Shown one piece after another: positions 1-8,178 of a stretch of 64,000 nt of DNA. The stretch comes from Brevundimonas basaltis. GTDB lineage: Bacteria; Pseudomonadota; Alphaproteobacteria; Caulobacterales; Caulobacteraceae. Within the stretch, counting starts at the first letter, position 1; the number at the start of each line of letters is the position of its first letter. Where the stretch lies: contig NZ_JACHFZ010000004.1 in NCBI RefSeq assembly GCF_014202075.1, forward strand, positions 248,001 through 312,000, given 5' to 3'. The position numbers and the translations under genes are program-made. The notes below the pieces were generated by a model. It was not told the origin of the DNA and searched no databases. It was given only the letters and a program-made list of their open reading frames with translations.

Positions 1-903
1 ACTTGCGGCGGAGACCCCGGCCCTGTTCGAGAAGCCGGCGAGCGTGTTGGTGGCGTCGTGCGCGCCGACGACGATGATGCTGCCGGCGAACCTTGGGTCG
101 GTGGCGTACCGCCCGGGCCATTCGGGGTTTCCGCCCGTCGCTTCCTCACCCGCGTTCCCGGCGGCGATGGTGAACACGATGCCGGCGTTGACGGCGCGTT
201 GCAAGGCCGCCTCGAACGCCGCACCGAGCGGGCCTTCGCCCCCCAGCGACATGTTCACGATCCGCAGGTTGTTTGCGATGGCGTAGTCGATCGCCCGCAC
301 CAGGTCTGCCGATTGGAAACAGACGGTGTCTTCCGGTTTGCTGCAGGTGCTGACATCCGCCCGGATCGACACAATGGTCGATTCATAGGCGATTCCGATG
401 GTGCCGAAACCGTTGAAATTCGACGCGATGATCCCCGAGACCAAGGTCCCGTGCGAGGGGGCGCCGTTGGCCGTCGGAGGGCCTGCCGGCGTGTTGCGGC
501 CCACGACAACGTCGGTCGACAGCGATGAGATGCGGCCCTGGAGATCGGCCTGGGCGAAGTCGATGCCGGAATCGACCACGGCGATGTTGATTCCTGCGCC
601 GGTTGCGCCGGCGTTCCAGGCGGTGATGGCCCCTGAATTCGCCGACCCATAGTTCCGTAGATACTCGGCCGAGGTCGCCGAGGGCGGCGGCGGAGGGGGC
701 GGGGGCGGGGGCGGGGGCGGAGGCGGAGGAGGAGGAGGAGGAGGAGGAGGAGGAGGCGGCGGCGGCGGCGGAGGAGGCGGAGGAACCGGCGTGACCACAG
801 TTCCGCTACCGCCGCCGCCACCGCCGCCGCAAGCCGTGAGAGGCAAGGCCAGTGCGGCGAGCAACAGCAATCCCGAAACAGACCCCAAACGACGACTACG
901 CAT
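1..903 (-). CDS. S8 (subtilisin-like) serine protease, lipoprotein, 3' end outside window
   Basis: Reading inward from an ATG at 903 gives 301 codons that run off the window edge. The N-terminus is a lipoprotein signal with lipobox LTAC (Cys25), so the protein should be anchored to a membrane. After a short Gly-rich stretch comes a run of 34 prolines (682-783), then an S8 peptidase domain. Catalytic Asp111 lies in VVDSGID and His151 in APSHGT. The oxyanion Asn is in AAGN. The catalytic serine and any autotransporter barrel would be beyond the window, so the surface-autotransporter reading is inference. The start is fixed by the signal peptide. Confidence 0.9.
   Translation of the reverse strand, partial: MRSRRLGSVSGLLLLAALALPLTACGGGGGGGSGTVVTPVPPPPPPPPPPPPPPPPPPPPPPPPPPPPPPPPPPSATSAEYLRNYGSANSGAITAWNAGATGAGINIAVVDSGIDFAQADLQGRISSLSTDVVVGRNTPAGPPTANGAPSHGTLVSGIIASNFNGFGTIGIAYESTIVSIRADVSTCSKPEDTVCFQSADLVRAIDYAIANNLRIVNMSLGGEGPLGAAFEAALQRAVNAGIVFTIAAGNAGEEATGGNPEWPGRYATDPRFAGSIIVVGAHDATNTLAGFSNRAGVSAAS
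682..783 (-). repeat. Polyproline-coding repeat, 34 codons; G-rich on the + strand
   Basis: Every codon from 783 down to 682 on the minus strand is CCG, CCT or CCC. The plus strand is therefore a GGN repeat containing four G5 runs separated by single C (about 695-717), which fits the G-quadruplex pattern. It encodes the linker between the lipid anchor and the protease domain of the S8 gene. Confidence 0.9.
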
Positions 904-1027
904 CGAACCACACCTCAAATCCACGCCCTGTTCCAAAACTCTAGGGGCGCAGACGTGAAATCTGCAATCATTTTCATGAGATCGCCGACGGGCAGGCTTT
1001 CGCGCGGGTCGCCGGGCACGGCGCGCC

Positions 1028-1615
1028 TCACCCGGAGGCGCCGACGCCCGGCGTGGCGGGAGCCTGAACGGGGCCGACCGGCTCAGGTCGCCACGCCGCC
1101 GCGGGGTTCAGGGCCGCCGTGGCCTCCAGAAACGTCCCCGGCTTCATCGACGGCTCGGGCGCGGTGCGCAGCCCGACCAACCGCGCCAGGTCGGCGATGA
1201 AGGTGATGCAGTTGCGCCGCCTCAGATCGTAGACCGACCCCTCGGGCGTGTTCCACCACTCGGCGCGAGCCTTCAGGGCGTACCATGTGGCGTCATCGAG
1301 GGTCAGGGTCAGGAACGGCCGGCCCTCGTCGACGTAGCGGGCGTCCGGGCTGGCCACCACGCCGTCGCCGCGAGTGAACAGCAGTTGCGGTCCGGGACTC
1401 TTCGCCGTGAAACCGGCCGCCCAGTCGACCGGCTCGCCCGTAGCGTCGACCGTCCCTTCGGCATGCACATAGGCGTGCGGGAACAGCAGATCGCCGCCGC
1501 GGATTCGCGCCCCGGGGTGGGCGTAGAAGGTGACGGTCACCTCGGCCCAGGCGTGGCCAGCGATCAGAGCCAGCAACAGGGCGGGAGCGAGCGAGCGGAA
1601 CAGGCTGCGGGTCAT
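1028..1615 (-). CDS. Secreted hypothetical protein with conserved C-terminal Asn-Cys motif
   Basis: A 195-aa protein. I start it at the ATG at 1615 because GGAG lies 5 bases upstream and the sequence then opens with a clear signal peptide ending AGHAWA; an ATG seven codons earlier (1636) is possible. The middle holds FYAHPGARIRGGD and the C-terminal half holds EWWNTPEGSVYDLRRRNC followed by TFIADLARLVGL. A Cys after a Trp-rich segment in a secreted protein recalls small cysteine-peptidase-like folds such as DUF4105, but I cannot assign a family. A Pro/Ala-rich tail follows. Function unknown. Confidence 0.7.
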   Translation of the reverse strand: MTRSLFRSLAPALLLALIAGHAWAEVTVTFYAHPGARIRGGDLLFPHAYVHAEGTVDATGEPVDWAAGFTAKSPGPQLLFTRGDGVVASPDARYVDEGRPFLTLTLDDATWYALKARAEWWNTPEGSVYDLRRRNCITFIADLARLVGLRTAPEPSMKPGTFLEATAALNPAAAWRPEPVGPVQAPATPGVGASG

Positions 1616-1714
1616 GTGGTCTCCGGACAGGCGCACTGTGGAACGCGCCGGGCTGAACGTGCAAGGGCCGCCGGGGATGCCCCGACGGCCCTCACAACGC
1701 TTGATCGTTGAAGA

Positions 1715-3007
1715 TCAGTGCGGCGCAGGTTTGGCCACCACATCGGCTTCCGACGTACGGGAACGGGCGCAGGCGATGGCGAACACCGTCAGAAGGACGT
1801 AGCCGATCAGCGGCACATAAAAGGCCGGGTTGAAGTAGGCGGCTGCGTCGTCGACGATCCGGCCAGCGATATAGGGCAGCACGGCCCCGCCGACGATGGC
1901 GGTGCACAGCAGGCCCGACGTCGCGGACGCAGGAGCTCCCGAACGCTCCAGCGTCAGGGTGAAGATGGTCGGGAACATGATCGAGTTGAAGAAGCCCACG
2001 GCGATCGCCGCATAGGCGGCCGTCTCGCCCGAAGTCTGCGTCACGACCAGGCACAGGATGGCGGCCGCGGCGGTGTTGACCGTCAGCAGCACCCCGGCGC
2101 GGACGCGCGTCAGAAGCAGGGCCCCGATGAACCGGCCGACCATGGCGCCGCCCCAGTAGAGGCTGACCATGCGCCCGGCGTCCGCCTCCGGGATGTCGAG
2201 GATGGTCGGGCTGGCGAGGAAGTTGGTCAGCAGGCCGCCGATCGTCACCTCGGATCCCACATAGATGAAGATCGCCAGCGCTCCGAACAGGGCCCAGGGC
2301 GAGGTGAAGGCCTTCAGCGGCGAGGCCACGCCGCCGGCCTCTTCGGCGCCTGCGGCCGCCGCATTGATCTTCTTGCGGGCGGTGAAGATGAAGAAGGCGA
2401 CCACGGCGAAAAATGCGCCGAGACCGAGGAAGGCGATGTCGATGCTGCGCAGCGACTCGGCGCGGGTCGCGGTGGTGACCACCGCACCGGCGGCGAAGAC
2501 GCCGCCGGTCAGCAGCACGGTCGAGCCGAGATAGGGTCCCACCGTGGTGCCGAGCGAGTTGAAGAACTGCGAGAAATTCAGCCGCGCGTGCGAGCTCTTC
2601 CTGGAGCCAAGCGCCGCGACCAGCGGATTGGCCGCCACCTGCAGCAGCGTCACCCCCGAGGCGATGACGAACAGGGCGATCAGCACGCCGGGGTACCAGT
2701 CCATGATCGTCGCCACCGGGACGATCAGGCAGCCCAGCACCATCACGGCGAGGGCGGAAATGATGGAGCGGCTGTAGCCCAGCTTGCTGAGCACGGCGGC
2801 CGCCGGCACGGACACCACGGCATAGGCGATGAACCAGGCGGAGGCGGTCAGCATGGCCTCGGCGGTGCTGAGATCGAACACCTTGCGCACCGCCGCGATC
2901 AACGGGTCGATCAACGAGGTGGCGAAGCCCCAAGCGAAGAACAGGGTGGTCACATAGGCGAAGGCGAGGGTGGTCCCGCGGCCCGCCGGCGTTTGCGTAT
3001 CGGTCAT
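1715..3007 (-). CDS. MFS sugar transporter, FucP/GluP family
   Basis: A 430-aa protein of about 12 membrane segments. The first helix (TTLFFAWGFATSLIDPLI) and the motif ANPLVAALG followed by LNFSQFFNSLG are typical of the fucose/glucose/N-acetylglucosamine proton symporters (FucP, GluP, NagP). The start at 3007 is chosen because a GGGGAGAG ribosome site lies just upstream and the N-terminus matches the family; an ATG 63 bases earlier lacks a good site. It is divergent from the GH13 alpha-glucosidase and should import the glucose or maltose released there. Exact substrate not provable here. Confidence 0.88.
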   Translation of the reverse strand: MTDTQTPAGRGTTLAFAYVTTLFFAWGFATSLIDPLIAAVRKVFDLSTAEAMLTASAWFIAYAVVSVPAAAVLSKLGYSRSIISALAVMVLGCLIVPVATIMDWYPGVLIALFVIASGVTLLQVAANPLVAALGSRKSSHARLNFSQFFNSLGTTVGPYLGSTVLLTGGVFAAGAVVTTATRAESLRSIDIAFLGLGAFFAVVAFFIFTARKKINAAAAGAEEAGGVASPLKAFTSPWALFGALAIFIYVGSEVTIGGLLTNFLASPTILDIPEADAGRMVSLYWGGAMVGRFIGALLLTRVRAGVLLTVNTAAAAILCLVVTQTSGETAAYAAIAVGFFNSIMFPTIFTLTLERSGAPASATSGLLCTAIVGGAVLPYIAGRIVDDAAAYFNPAFYVPLIGYVLLTVFAIACARSRTSEADVVAKPAPH

Positions 3008-3054
3008 CTCTCTCCCCAAGGTGGCCGTGCGTCCCACGCGCGCAGTGTTTGGTG

Positions 3055-3065
3055 GAAACGGTTTC
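3055..3065. promoter_or_regulatory. Possible LacI-family operator in divergent sugar promoter
   Basis: GAAAC-G-GTTTC is an 11-bp palindrome between the divergent transporter and GH13 genes, 48 bases upstream of the transporter start. LacI-family carbohydrate repressors commonly bind palindromes of this AAAC/GTTT type. The arms are short and no LacI gene is in the window, so this is tentative. Confidence 0.4.
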
Positions 3066-3228
3066 ATCATCGAATGGTCCGCGTCCAGCCGTTTTCGGGC
3101 GCCGTAACGAAAAGTGGCCGCGCGATCTCCTGTCGCGGGCGGTCCATCCCTCGGTTTGAGGGGATGACGGCGGCGCCCGCGTGGTGTTCAACATCGGTGG
3201 TCCGTCGCCGGGCCGTGGAGAGGAATGC

Positions 3229-4857
3229 TTGACCGTCCGGAATCCCGAAGCACCGCACACAGAGTCCGACGCCGCTGACTGGTGGCGCGGCGCGGTCATC
3301 TACCAGGTCTATCCGCGCAGTTTCGCCGACTCGAATGGCGACGGCGTCGGCGACCTCAAGGGGATCGTCGATCATCTCGACCATATCGCCTCGCTGGGCG
3401 TCGACGCCGTTTGGCTGTCGCCCTTCTTCACCTCGCCGATGAAGGATTTCGGCTACGACGTGGCCGACTACTGCGACGTCGATCCAATCTTCGGGAGGCT
3501 GGCCGATTTCGACGCCCTGGTCGACAAGGCGCACCGGCTGGGTCTGCGCGTCATCACCGATCTGGTCGTCGCCCACACCTCCGACCTGCACGCCTGGTTC
3601 CGGGAAAGCCGCCAGTCACGCAGCAACCCGAAGGCCGACTGGTACGTCTGGGCCGACGCCCGGCCGGACGGCACGCCACCGTCGAACTGGCAGTCGGTGT
3701 TCGGCGGCCCGGCCTGGACCTGGGACGCCCGGCGTGGCCAGTACTACATGCACAATTTCCTGCCGGAGCAGCCGCAGCTGAACCTGCACCGGCCGGCGGT
3801 GCAGGACGCCCTGCTCGACGTGGCGCGGTTCTGGTTGGACCGCGGCGTCGACGGCTTCCGCTTCGACGCCCTTAATTTCGCGATGCACGATCCCCTGCTG
3901 CGCGACAACCCGCCTCTGCCGCCGGGCGGAAAACGGACCCGGCCGTTCGACTTTCAGGACAAGATCTTCAACCAGTCGCACCCTCGGATCGTCGACTTCC
4001 TCAAGCGGGTCCGCGCCCTGACCGACGAATACGGCGGCCGCTTTACCGTGGCGGAGGTGCCGGGCGATCGGCCCGACGCCGAAATGCAGGCCTTCACCGC
4101 CGGCGACGACCATCTGAACACCGCCTACGGCTTCCTCTACCTCTACGCCCCGGCGCTCGAGGCCCGGCTTGTGCGCGACGCTGCGGACACCTGGGATGGC
4201 CGCGACGGGCAGGGCTGGCCCTCCTGGGCCTTCTCCAATCACGACGCGCCCAGGGCCGTCTCGCGTTGGGCAGGGGATCGCGATCCAGCCGCCTTCGCCG
4301 GCATGGCCATGCTGCTGCTGATGTGCCTGCGCGGCAACGTCTTCATCTACCAGGGCGAGGAGCTGGCCCTGCCCCAGGCCGAGGTGCCGTTCGAACGGCT
4401 CAAGGATCCGGAGGCCATCGCCAACTGGCCGGAGACGCTGGGACGCGACGGCGCGCGCACACCAATGCCCTGGAGCGGCGACCGGCCCCATGCCGGCTTT
4501 TCGACCGCCGATCCGTGGCTGCCGGTCGATCCGCGTCACCTCCCCCTTGCCGTCGACCGGCAGGAGGCCGACCCGGCCTCGATGCTGCAGCTGACCCGAC
4601 GGCTCATCGCCCTGCGCAAGGCTCATCCGGCCCTGACCCGTGGCGAGATGCGGCTGGTGGATGCGGCGCCCGGCCTGCTGGCTTTCGAGCGCACCCTCGG
4701 CGGCGAACGCCTTCTGTGCGTGTTCAACCTGGGCGACCGGCCTGTCGACTGGAAGCCCCCGGCCGGCTGGCGCTTCGTAGAGGCGGTGAATGTCGAGGCC
4801 GCGGGCGCCGCCGCCACGCCGCCGATGGCCGGCCTGGTCCTCTCCGGCGCGCCCTGA
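3229..4857 (+). CDS. Alpha-glucosidase, GH13 family
   Basis: A 542-aa (beta/alpha)8 glycoside hydrolase of the GH13 alpha-glucosidase/oligo-1,6-glucosidase type. It opens with WWRGAVIYQVYPRSF. The nucleophile is Asp213 in GFRFDALNF, the acid/base Glu276 in TVAEVPGD, and the transition-state Asp339 in FSNHDAPRA. No signal peptide is seen, so it should act in the cytoplasm on imported maltose or malto-oligosaccharides. I prefer the TTG at 3229, which has GGAGAGG upstream; a GTG at 3181 would add 16 residues. It is followed by GH97 on the same strand. Confidence 0.92.
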   Translation: MTVRNPEAPHTESDAADWWRGAVIYQVYPRSFADSNGDGVGDLKGIVDHLDHIASLGVDAVWLSPFFTSPMKDFGYDVADYCDVDPIFGRLADFDALVDKAHRLGLRVITDLVVAHTSDLHAWFRESRQSRSNPKADWYVWADARPDGTPPSNWQSVFGGPAWTWDARRGQYYMHNFLPEQPQLNLHRPAVQDALLDVARFWLDRGVDGFRFDALNFAMHDPLLRDNPPLPPGGKRTRPFDFQDKIFNQSHPRIVDFLKRVRALTDEYGGRFTVAEVPGDRPDAEMQAFTAGDDHLNTAYGFLYLYAPALEARLVRDAADTWDGRDGQGWPSWAFSNHDAPRAVSRWAGDRDPAAFAGMAMLLLMCLRGNVFIYQGEELALPQAEVPFERLKDPEAIANWPETLGRDGARTPMPWSGDRPHAGFSTADPWLPVDPRHLPLAVDRQEADPASMLQLTRRLIALRKAHPALTRGEMRLVDAAPGLLAFERTLGGERLLCVFNLGDRPVDWKPPAGWRFVEAVNVEAAGAAATPPMAGLVLSGAP

Positions 4858-4972
4858 TCCTCTCACGTTTGGTTTCCCGCGCATGGCAAGGCCGGGGAAT
4901 ATCCGCCAAACGATGGCCGCCCGCGCCGCTTCGCGGCGTCCGGCCAGACCGTTTGCGTGGAGTTCGCCCCCG

Positions 4973-7048
4973 ATGCTGGACCGTCGTTCACTGATCACAG
5001 CCGGCGCGGCCGTGGCCGCTCTTCCCGCCCCCGCCGCCGCCCAGGACGCCGCCACGGCCGGGCCCCAGCCGGGCTCCGCCACCGCCGCCTCACCCGGGGG
5101 CGTCCTCTCCGTCGAGGTGACGGCCGACAAGGACGGCTTCGTCGCCTATTCCGTCAACCGCCTCGGCAAGCCTGTTATCGCGCCCTCGCGGTTGGGCTTC
5201 CTGCTCACCGACGCCCGCAAGCTCGAGCGCGCCTTCGGCATCCTCGACCAGACCGTCACCGGTCACGACGACACCTGGGAGCAGCCGTGGGGCGAACGGC
5301 GCTTCATCCGCAACCGCTACACCGAGTTGCGCCTCCAGTTTCAGGAGCGCTGGGGCCTGATGCGGCGGATGGACGTAGTCTTCCGCCTGTACGACGACGG
5401 CCTCAGCTTCCGCTACGAATTCCCCGAGCAGGACAATCTGGAGACCGTCCGCATCGGCGCCGAGCTGACCGAGTTCAACATCGTCGACGCCGGCACGGCC
5501 TGGTGGCTGCCCGCCTTCGAGTACAACCGCGCGGAATATCTGTACAACAAGACCCCGATCTCGGCGGTCGGGGTCAGCCAAACGCCGCTGACCATGCGGC
5601 TCGAGGACGGCACGCATCTGTCGATCCACGAGGCGGCGCTGGTCGACTATTCCGGCATGAACCTGCGCCGGGTCGAGGGCGGCAAGTTCCGCGCCATGTT
5701 GACCCCCGGTCTGACCAGCGCCGCCGTGGTGCGCGAGGCGCCGTTCCACACGCCGTGGCGCACGCTCCAGATCGCCGACCAGGCCGGCGGCCTCGTCGAA
5801 TCCAGCCTGATCCTGAACCTCAACGAGCCCAACAGACTGGGCGACGTCAGCTGGTTCAAGCCGATGAAATACATCGGCATCTGGTGGGACATGCACCTCG
5901 ACACCCGCAGCTGGAACTCGGGTCCGAAGCACGGCGCCACCACCGAATACACCCTGCGCCACATCGACTTCGCAGCCGAGCACGGCTTCGGCGGGGTGCT
6001 GGTCGAGGGCTGGAACGTGGGCTGGGACGGCGAATGGTTCGGAACCGGCTGGGGCTACAGCTTCACCCAGCCCTACCCCGACTTCGACATCGAGCGCGTC
6101 GCCGCCTACGCCCGCTCGAAGGGCGTCGAGATCGTCGGCCACCACGAGACTGGCGGCAACGCCTTCTTCTACGAACAGCAGCTCGAGGACGCCTTCGCCC
6201 TGATGCGGCGCTTCGGCTGGCACACGGTCAAGACAGGCTATGTCGCCGACGCCGGCGGGGCCCGAGTCGCCACCGCTGACGGTCAGTCCGCCCTCGCCTG
6301 GCACGAGAGCCAGGCCATGGCCCGGCATCATCAGACGGTCGTCGAGACGGCGGCGAAATACCAGGTGGCGGTCAACGCCCACGAGCCGATCAAGGACACC
6401 GGCCTGCGCCGCACCTGGCCCAACACCATCACCCGCGAGGGCGCGCGCGGCATGGAGTACGCCGCCTGGGGCCAGCCGGCCAATCCGCCGGAGCACGAGC
6501 CCAACCTCGTCTTCACCCGCCTGCTGGCCGGGCCGATGGACTTCACCCCCGGAATCTTCGGCATGGAGACCCGGGTCCCCGCCGGCGTCGCCACCACCTG
6601 GGCCAAGCAACTGGCCCTCTATGTCGTCATCTACAGTCCGATCCAGATGGCCGCCGACCTGCTGGAGAATTACGAGGCCAACCCCGCCCCGTTCCAGTTC
6701 ATCAAGGACGTGGCCGTCGACTGGCACGAGACCCGGGTGCTGAGCGGCGAGGTCGGCGACTTCGTCACCATCGTCCGCAAGGACCGGAACTCCGACGCAT
6801 GGTTCCTCGGCTCCATCACCGACGAGAACCCGCGCATCCTCACCGCCCCCTTGGCCTTCCTCGACCCGGGCCGCCGCTACCGGGCCGAGATCTATGCCGA
6901 CGGACCGGGCGCGAACTACACCACCCACCGCACGGCCATCGACATCTCGACCCGCGAGGTGACCTCGGCCGACGTCCTGACCCTGCGCCTCGCCCCCGGC
7001 GGCGGCCAGGCCATCCGCTTCGTCCCGCTCGGCCGGGTGCGGCGCTGA
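4973..7048 (+). CDS. GH97 alpha-glucosidase (SusB-like), exported
   Basis: A 691-aa protein with the three-part GH97 layout: N-terminal beta domain, catalytic barrel and small C-terminal beta domain. Signature segments include EGWNVGWDGEWFG, VGHHETGGN (Glu392), NAHEPIKDTGLRRTWPN (Glu471) and RGMEYAAWG (Glu495). Glu471 and Glu495 have the same 24-residue spacing as the SusB pair Glu508/Glu532, so I infer an inverting alpha-glucosidase. The N-terminus MLDRRSLITAG, followed by an Ala-rich stretch, looks like a twin-arginine signal, placing it in the periplasm. It follows the GH13 gene by 115 bp and likely hydrolyses maltodextrins before uptake. Confidence 0.93.
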   Translation: MLDRRSLITAGAAVAALPAPAAAQDAATAGPQPGSATAASPGGVLSVEVTADKDGFVAYSVNRLGKPVIAPSRLGFLLTDARKLERAFGILDQTVTGHDDTWEQPWGERRFIRNRYTELRLQFQERWGLMRRMDVVFRLYDDGLSFRYEFPEQDNLETVRIGAELTEFNIVDAGTAWWLPAFEYNRAEYLYNKTPISAVGVSQTPLTMRLEDGTHLSIHEAALVDYSGMNLRRVEGGKFRAMLTPGLTSAAVVREAPFHTPWRTLQIADQAGGLVESSLILNLNEPNRLGDVSWFKPMKYIGIWWDMHLDTRSWNSGPKHGATTEYTLRHIDFAAEHGFGGVLVEGWNVGWDGEWFGTGWGYSFTQPYPDFDIERVAAYARSKGVEIVGHHETGGNAFFYEQQLEDAFALMRRFGWHTVKTGYVADAGGARVATADGQSALAWHESQAMARHHQTVVETAAKYQVAVNAHEPIKDTGLRRTWPNTITREGARGMEYAAWGQPANPPEHEPNLVFTRLLAGPMDFTPGIFGMETRVPAGVATTWAKQLALYVVIYSPIQMAADLLENYEANPAPFQFIKDVAVDWHETRVLSGEVGDFVTIVRKDRNSDAWFLGSITDENPRILTAPLAFLDPGRRYRAEIYADGPGANYTTHRTAIDISTREVTSADVLTLRLAPGGGQAIRFVPLGRVRR

Positions 7049-7101
7049 ATCGAAACGCGCCGGCGCTGGCAGTTCTTCGCCGCGGGCGGTAACGAGGACG
7101 G

Positions 7102-8121
7102 ATGAGCAAGGGCCCCGTCCTCCTTACCGGTTCGGCCGGCTTCATCGGCTTCCACACCGCCCGGCGCCTGCTGGCCCGCGGCGAGACCGTCATCGGCGTT
7201 GACAATCTGAACAGCTACTACGACCCGGCGCTTAAACAGGCCCGGCTCGAGCGGCTGCAGGCCGAGCCCGGCTACATCCACCACACCCTCGATCTCGCCG
7301 ACCGCCCGGGCATGACGGCCGTGTTCGCCGGACACGCGCCGCGCCGCATCGTCCATCTCGGGGCCCAGGCCGGCGTGCGCTACAGCCTCGAACATCCGGA
7401 GAGCTACGTCGATTCGAACGTTGTCGGCTTCCTGACTGTGCTCGAGGGCGCGCGGGCGGTGCAGGCCGAGCATCTGGTCTTCGCCTCGACCAGCTCCGCC
7501 TTTGGGGCTAACGGCGCCCTGCCCTTCTCGGTGCGTCAGGGCGTGGCCCATCCGATGACCGTCTACGCCGCCACCAAGATCGCCAACGAGGCGATGGCGC
7601 ACAGCTACTCCCACCTGTTCGGCTTCCCCTCGACGGGCCTGCGCTTCTTCACCGTCTACGGGCCGTGGGGCCGGCCCGACATGGCCCTGTTCAAGTTCAC
7701 CAGGGCCATCCTCGAAGGCCGTCCCATCGACGTCTACGGCCATGGCGAAATGGAGCGCGACTTCACCTATGTCGACGACATCGTCGATGGCGTGATCGCC
7801 GCGCTGGATCGTCCCGCCGCGGCCGACCCCGACTGGGACGCGGCCATGCCCGACCCCTCGACCAGCGGCGTCGCCCCGTGGCGCATCCTCAATCTCGGCG
7901 CCGGTCGCCGCGAACAGCTGATGCGCTACATCGCCGTACTGGAGGAGGCGCTGGGCATGAAGGCCGAGCTGAATCTGATGCCGGTCCAGGACGGCGACGT
8001 CGCCCGCACAGAGGCAGACGTGACCGAGACCCGGGCCGCCCTCGGCTACGCCCCCTCGACCTCGATCGAGGTCGGGGTGAAGCGTTTCGTGGACTGGTAC
8101 CGCGACTTCTACGGCGTCTAG
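7102..8121 (+). CDS. NAD-dependent epimerase, UDP-glucuronate 4-epimerase type
   Basis: A 339-aa extended short-chain dehydrogenase/reductase. The Rossmann motif is TGSAGFIGF near the N-terminus and the catalytic pair is Tyr155/Lys159 in VYAATK. DNLNSYYDPALKQARL and RFFTVYGPWGRPDMA are characteristic of UDP-glucuronate 4-epimerases (LpsL/Cap5I type), which supply UDP-galacturonate for surface polysaccharide. GG..GARREQL and the EGRPIDVYGHGEMERDFTYVDD stretch (read in parts) also fit. It starts at an ATG preceded by GAGGAC. No other polysaccharide genes adjoin it. Confidence 0.88.
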   Translation: MSKGPVLLTGSAGFIGFHTARRLLARGETVIGVDNLNSYYDPALKQARLERLQAEPGYIHHTLDLADRPGMTAVFAGHAPRRIVHLGAQAGVRYSLEHPESYVDSNVVGFLTVLEGARAVQAEHLVFASTSSAFGANGALPFSVRQGVAHPMTVYAATKIANEAMAHSYSHLFGFPSTGLRFFTVYGPWGRPDMALFKFTRAILEGRPIDVYGHGEMERDFTYVDDIVDGVIAALDRPAAADPDWDAAMPDPSTSGVAPWRILNLGAGRREQLMRYIAVLEEALGMKAELNLMPVQDGDVARTEADVTETRAALGYAPSTSIEVGVKRFVDWYRDFYGV

Positions 8122-8130
8122 GCACACGAA

Positions 8131-8160
8131 AGGGCGGAGCCGTCGCCGGCCCCGCCCGTC
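8131..8160. terminator. Possible bidirectional terminator between convergent genes
   Basis: GGGCGG and CCGCCC flank a smaller AGCC/GGC hairpin in the gap between the convergent epimerase and M16 protease genes. The layout resembles the better terminator at 26259. T-runs are weak (CCCTTTC on the minus strand), so efficiency is doubtful. Confidence 0.4.
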
Positions 8161-8178
8161 CATGTCGTCCATGCCGGC

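Noticed and set aside
682..783. GGN tandem repeat as a CRISPR or minisatellite
   Set aside because: It is a codon repeat within the S8 protease gene and has no spacers.
1718..3232. Plus-strand 504-codon frame opposite the sugar transporter
   Set aside because: Rich in Arg/Gly/Gln with no hydrophobic segments or motif; the minus-strand transporter is certain.
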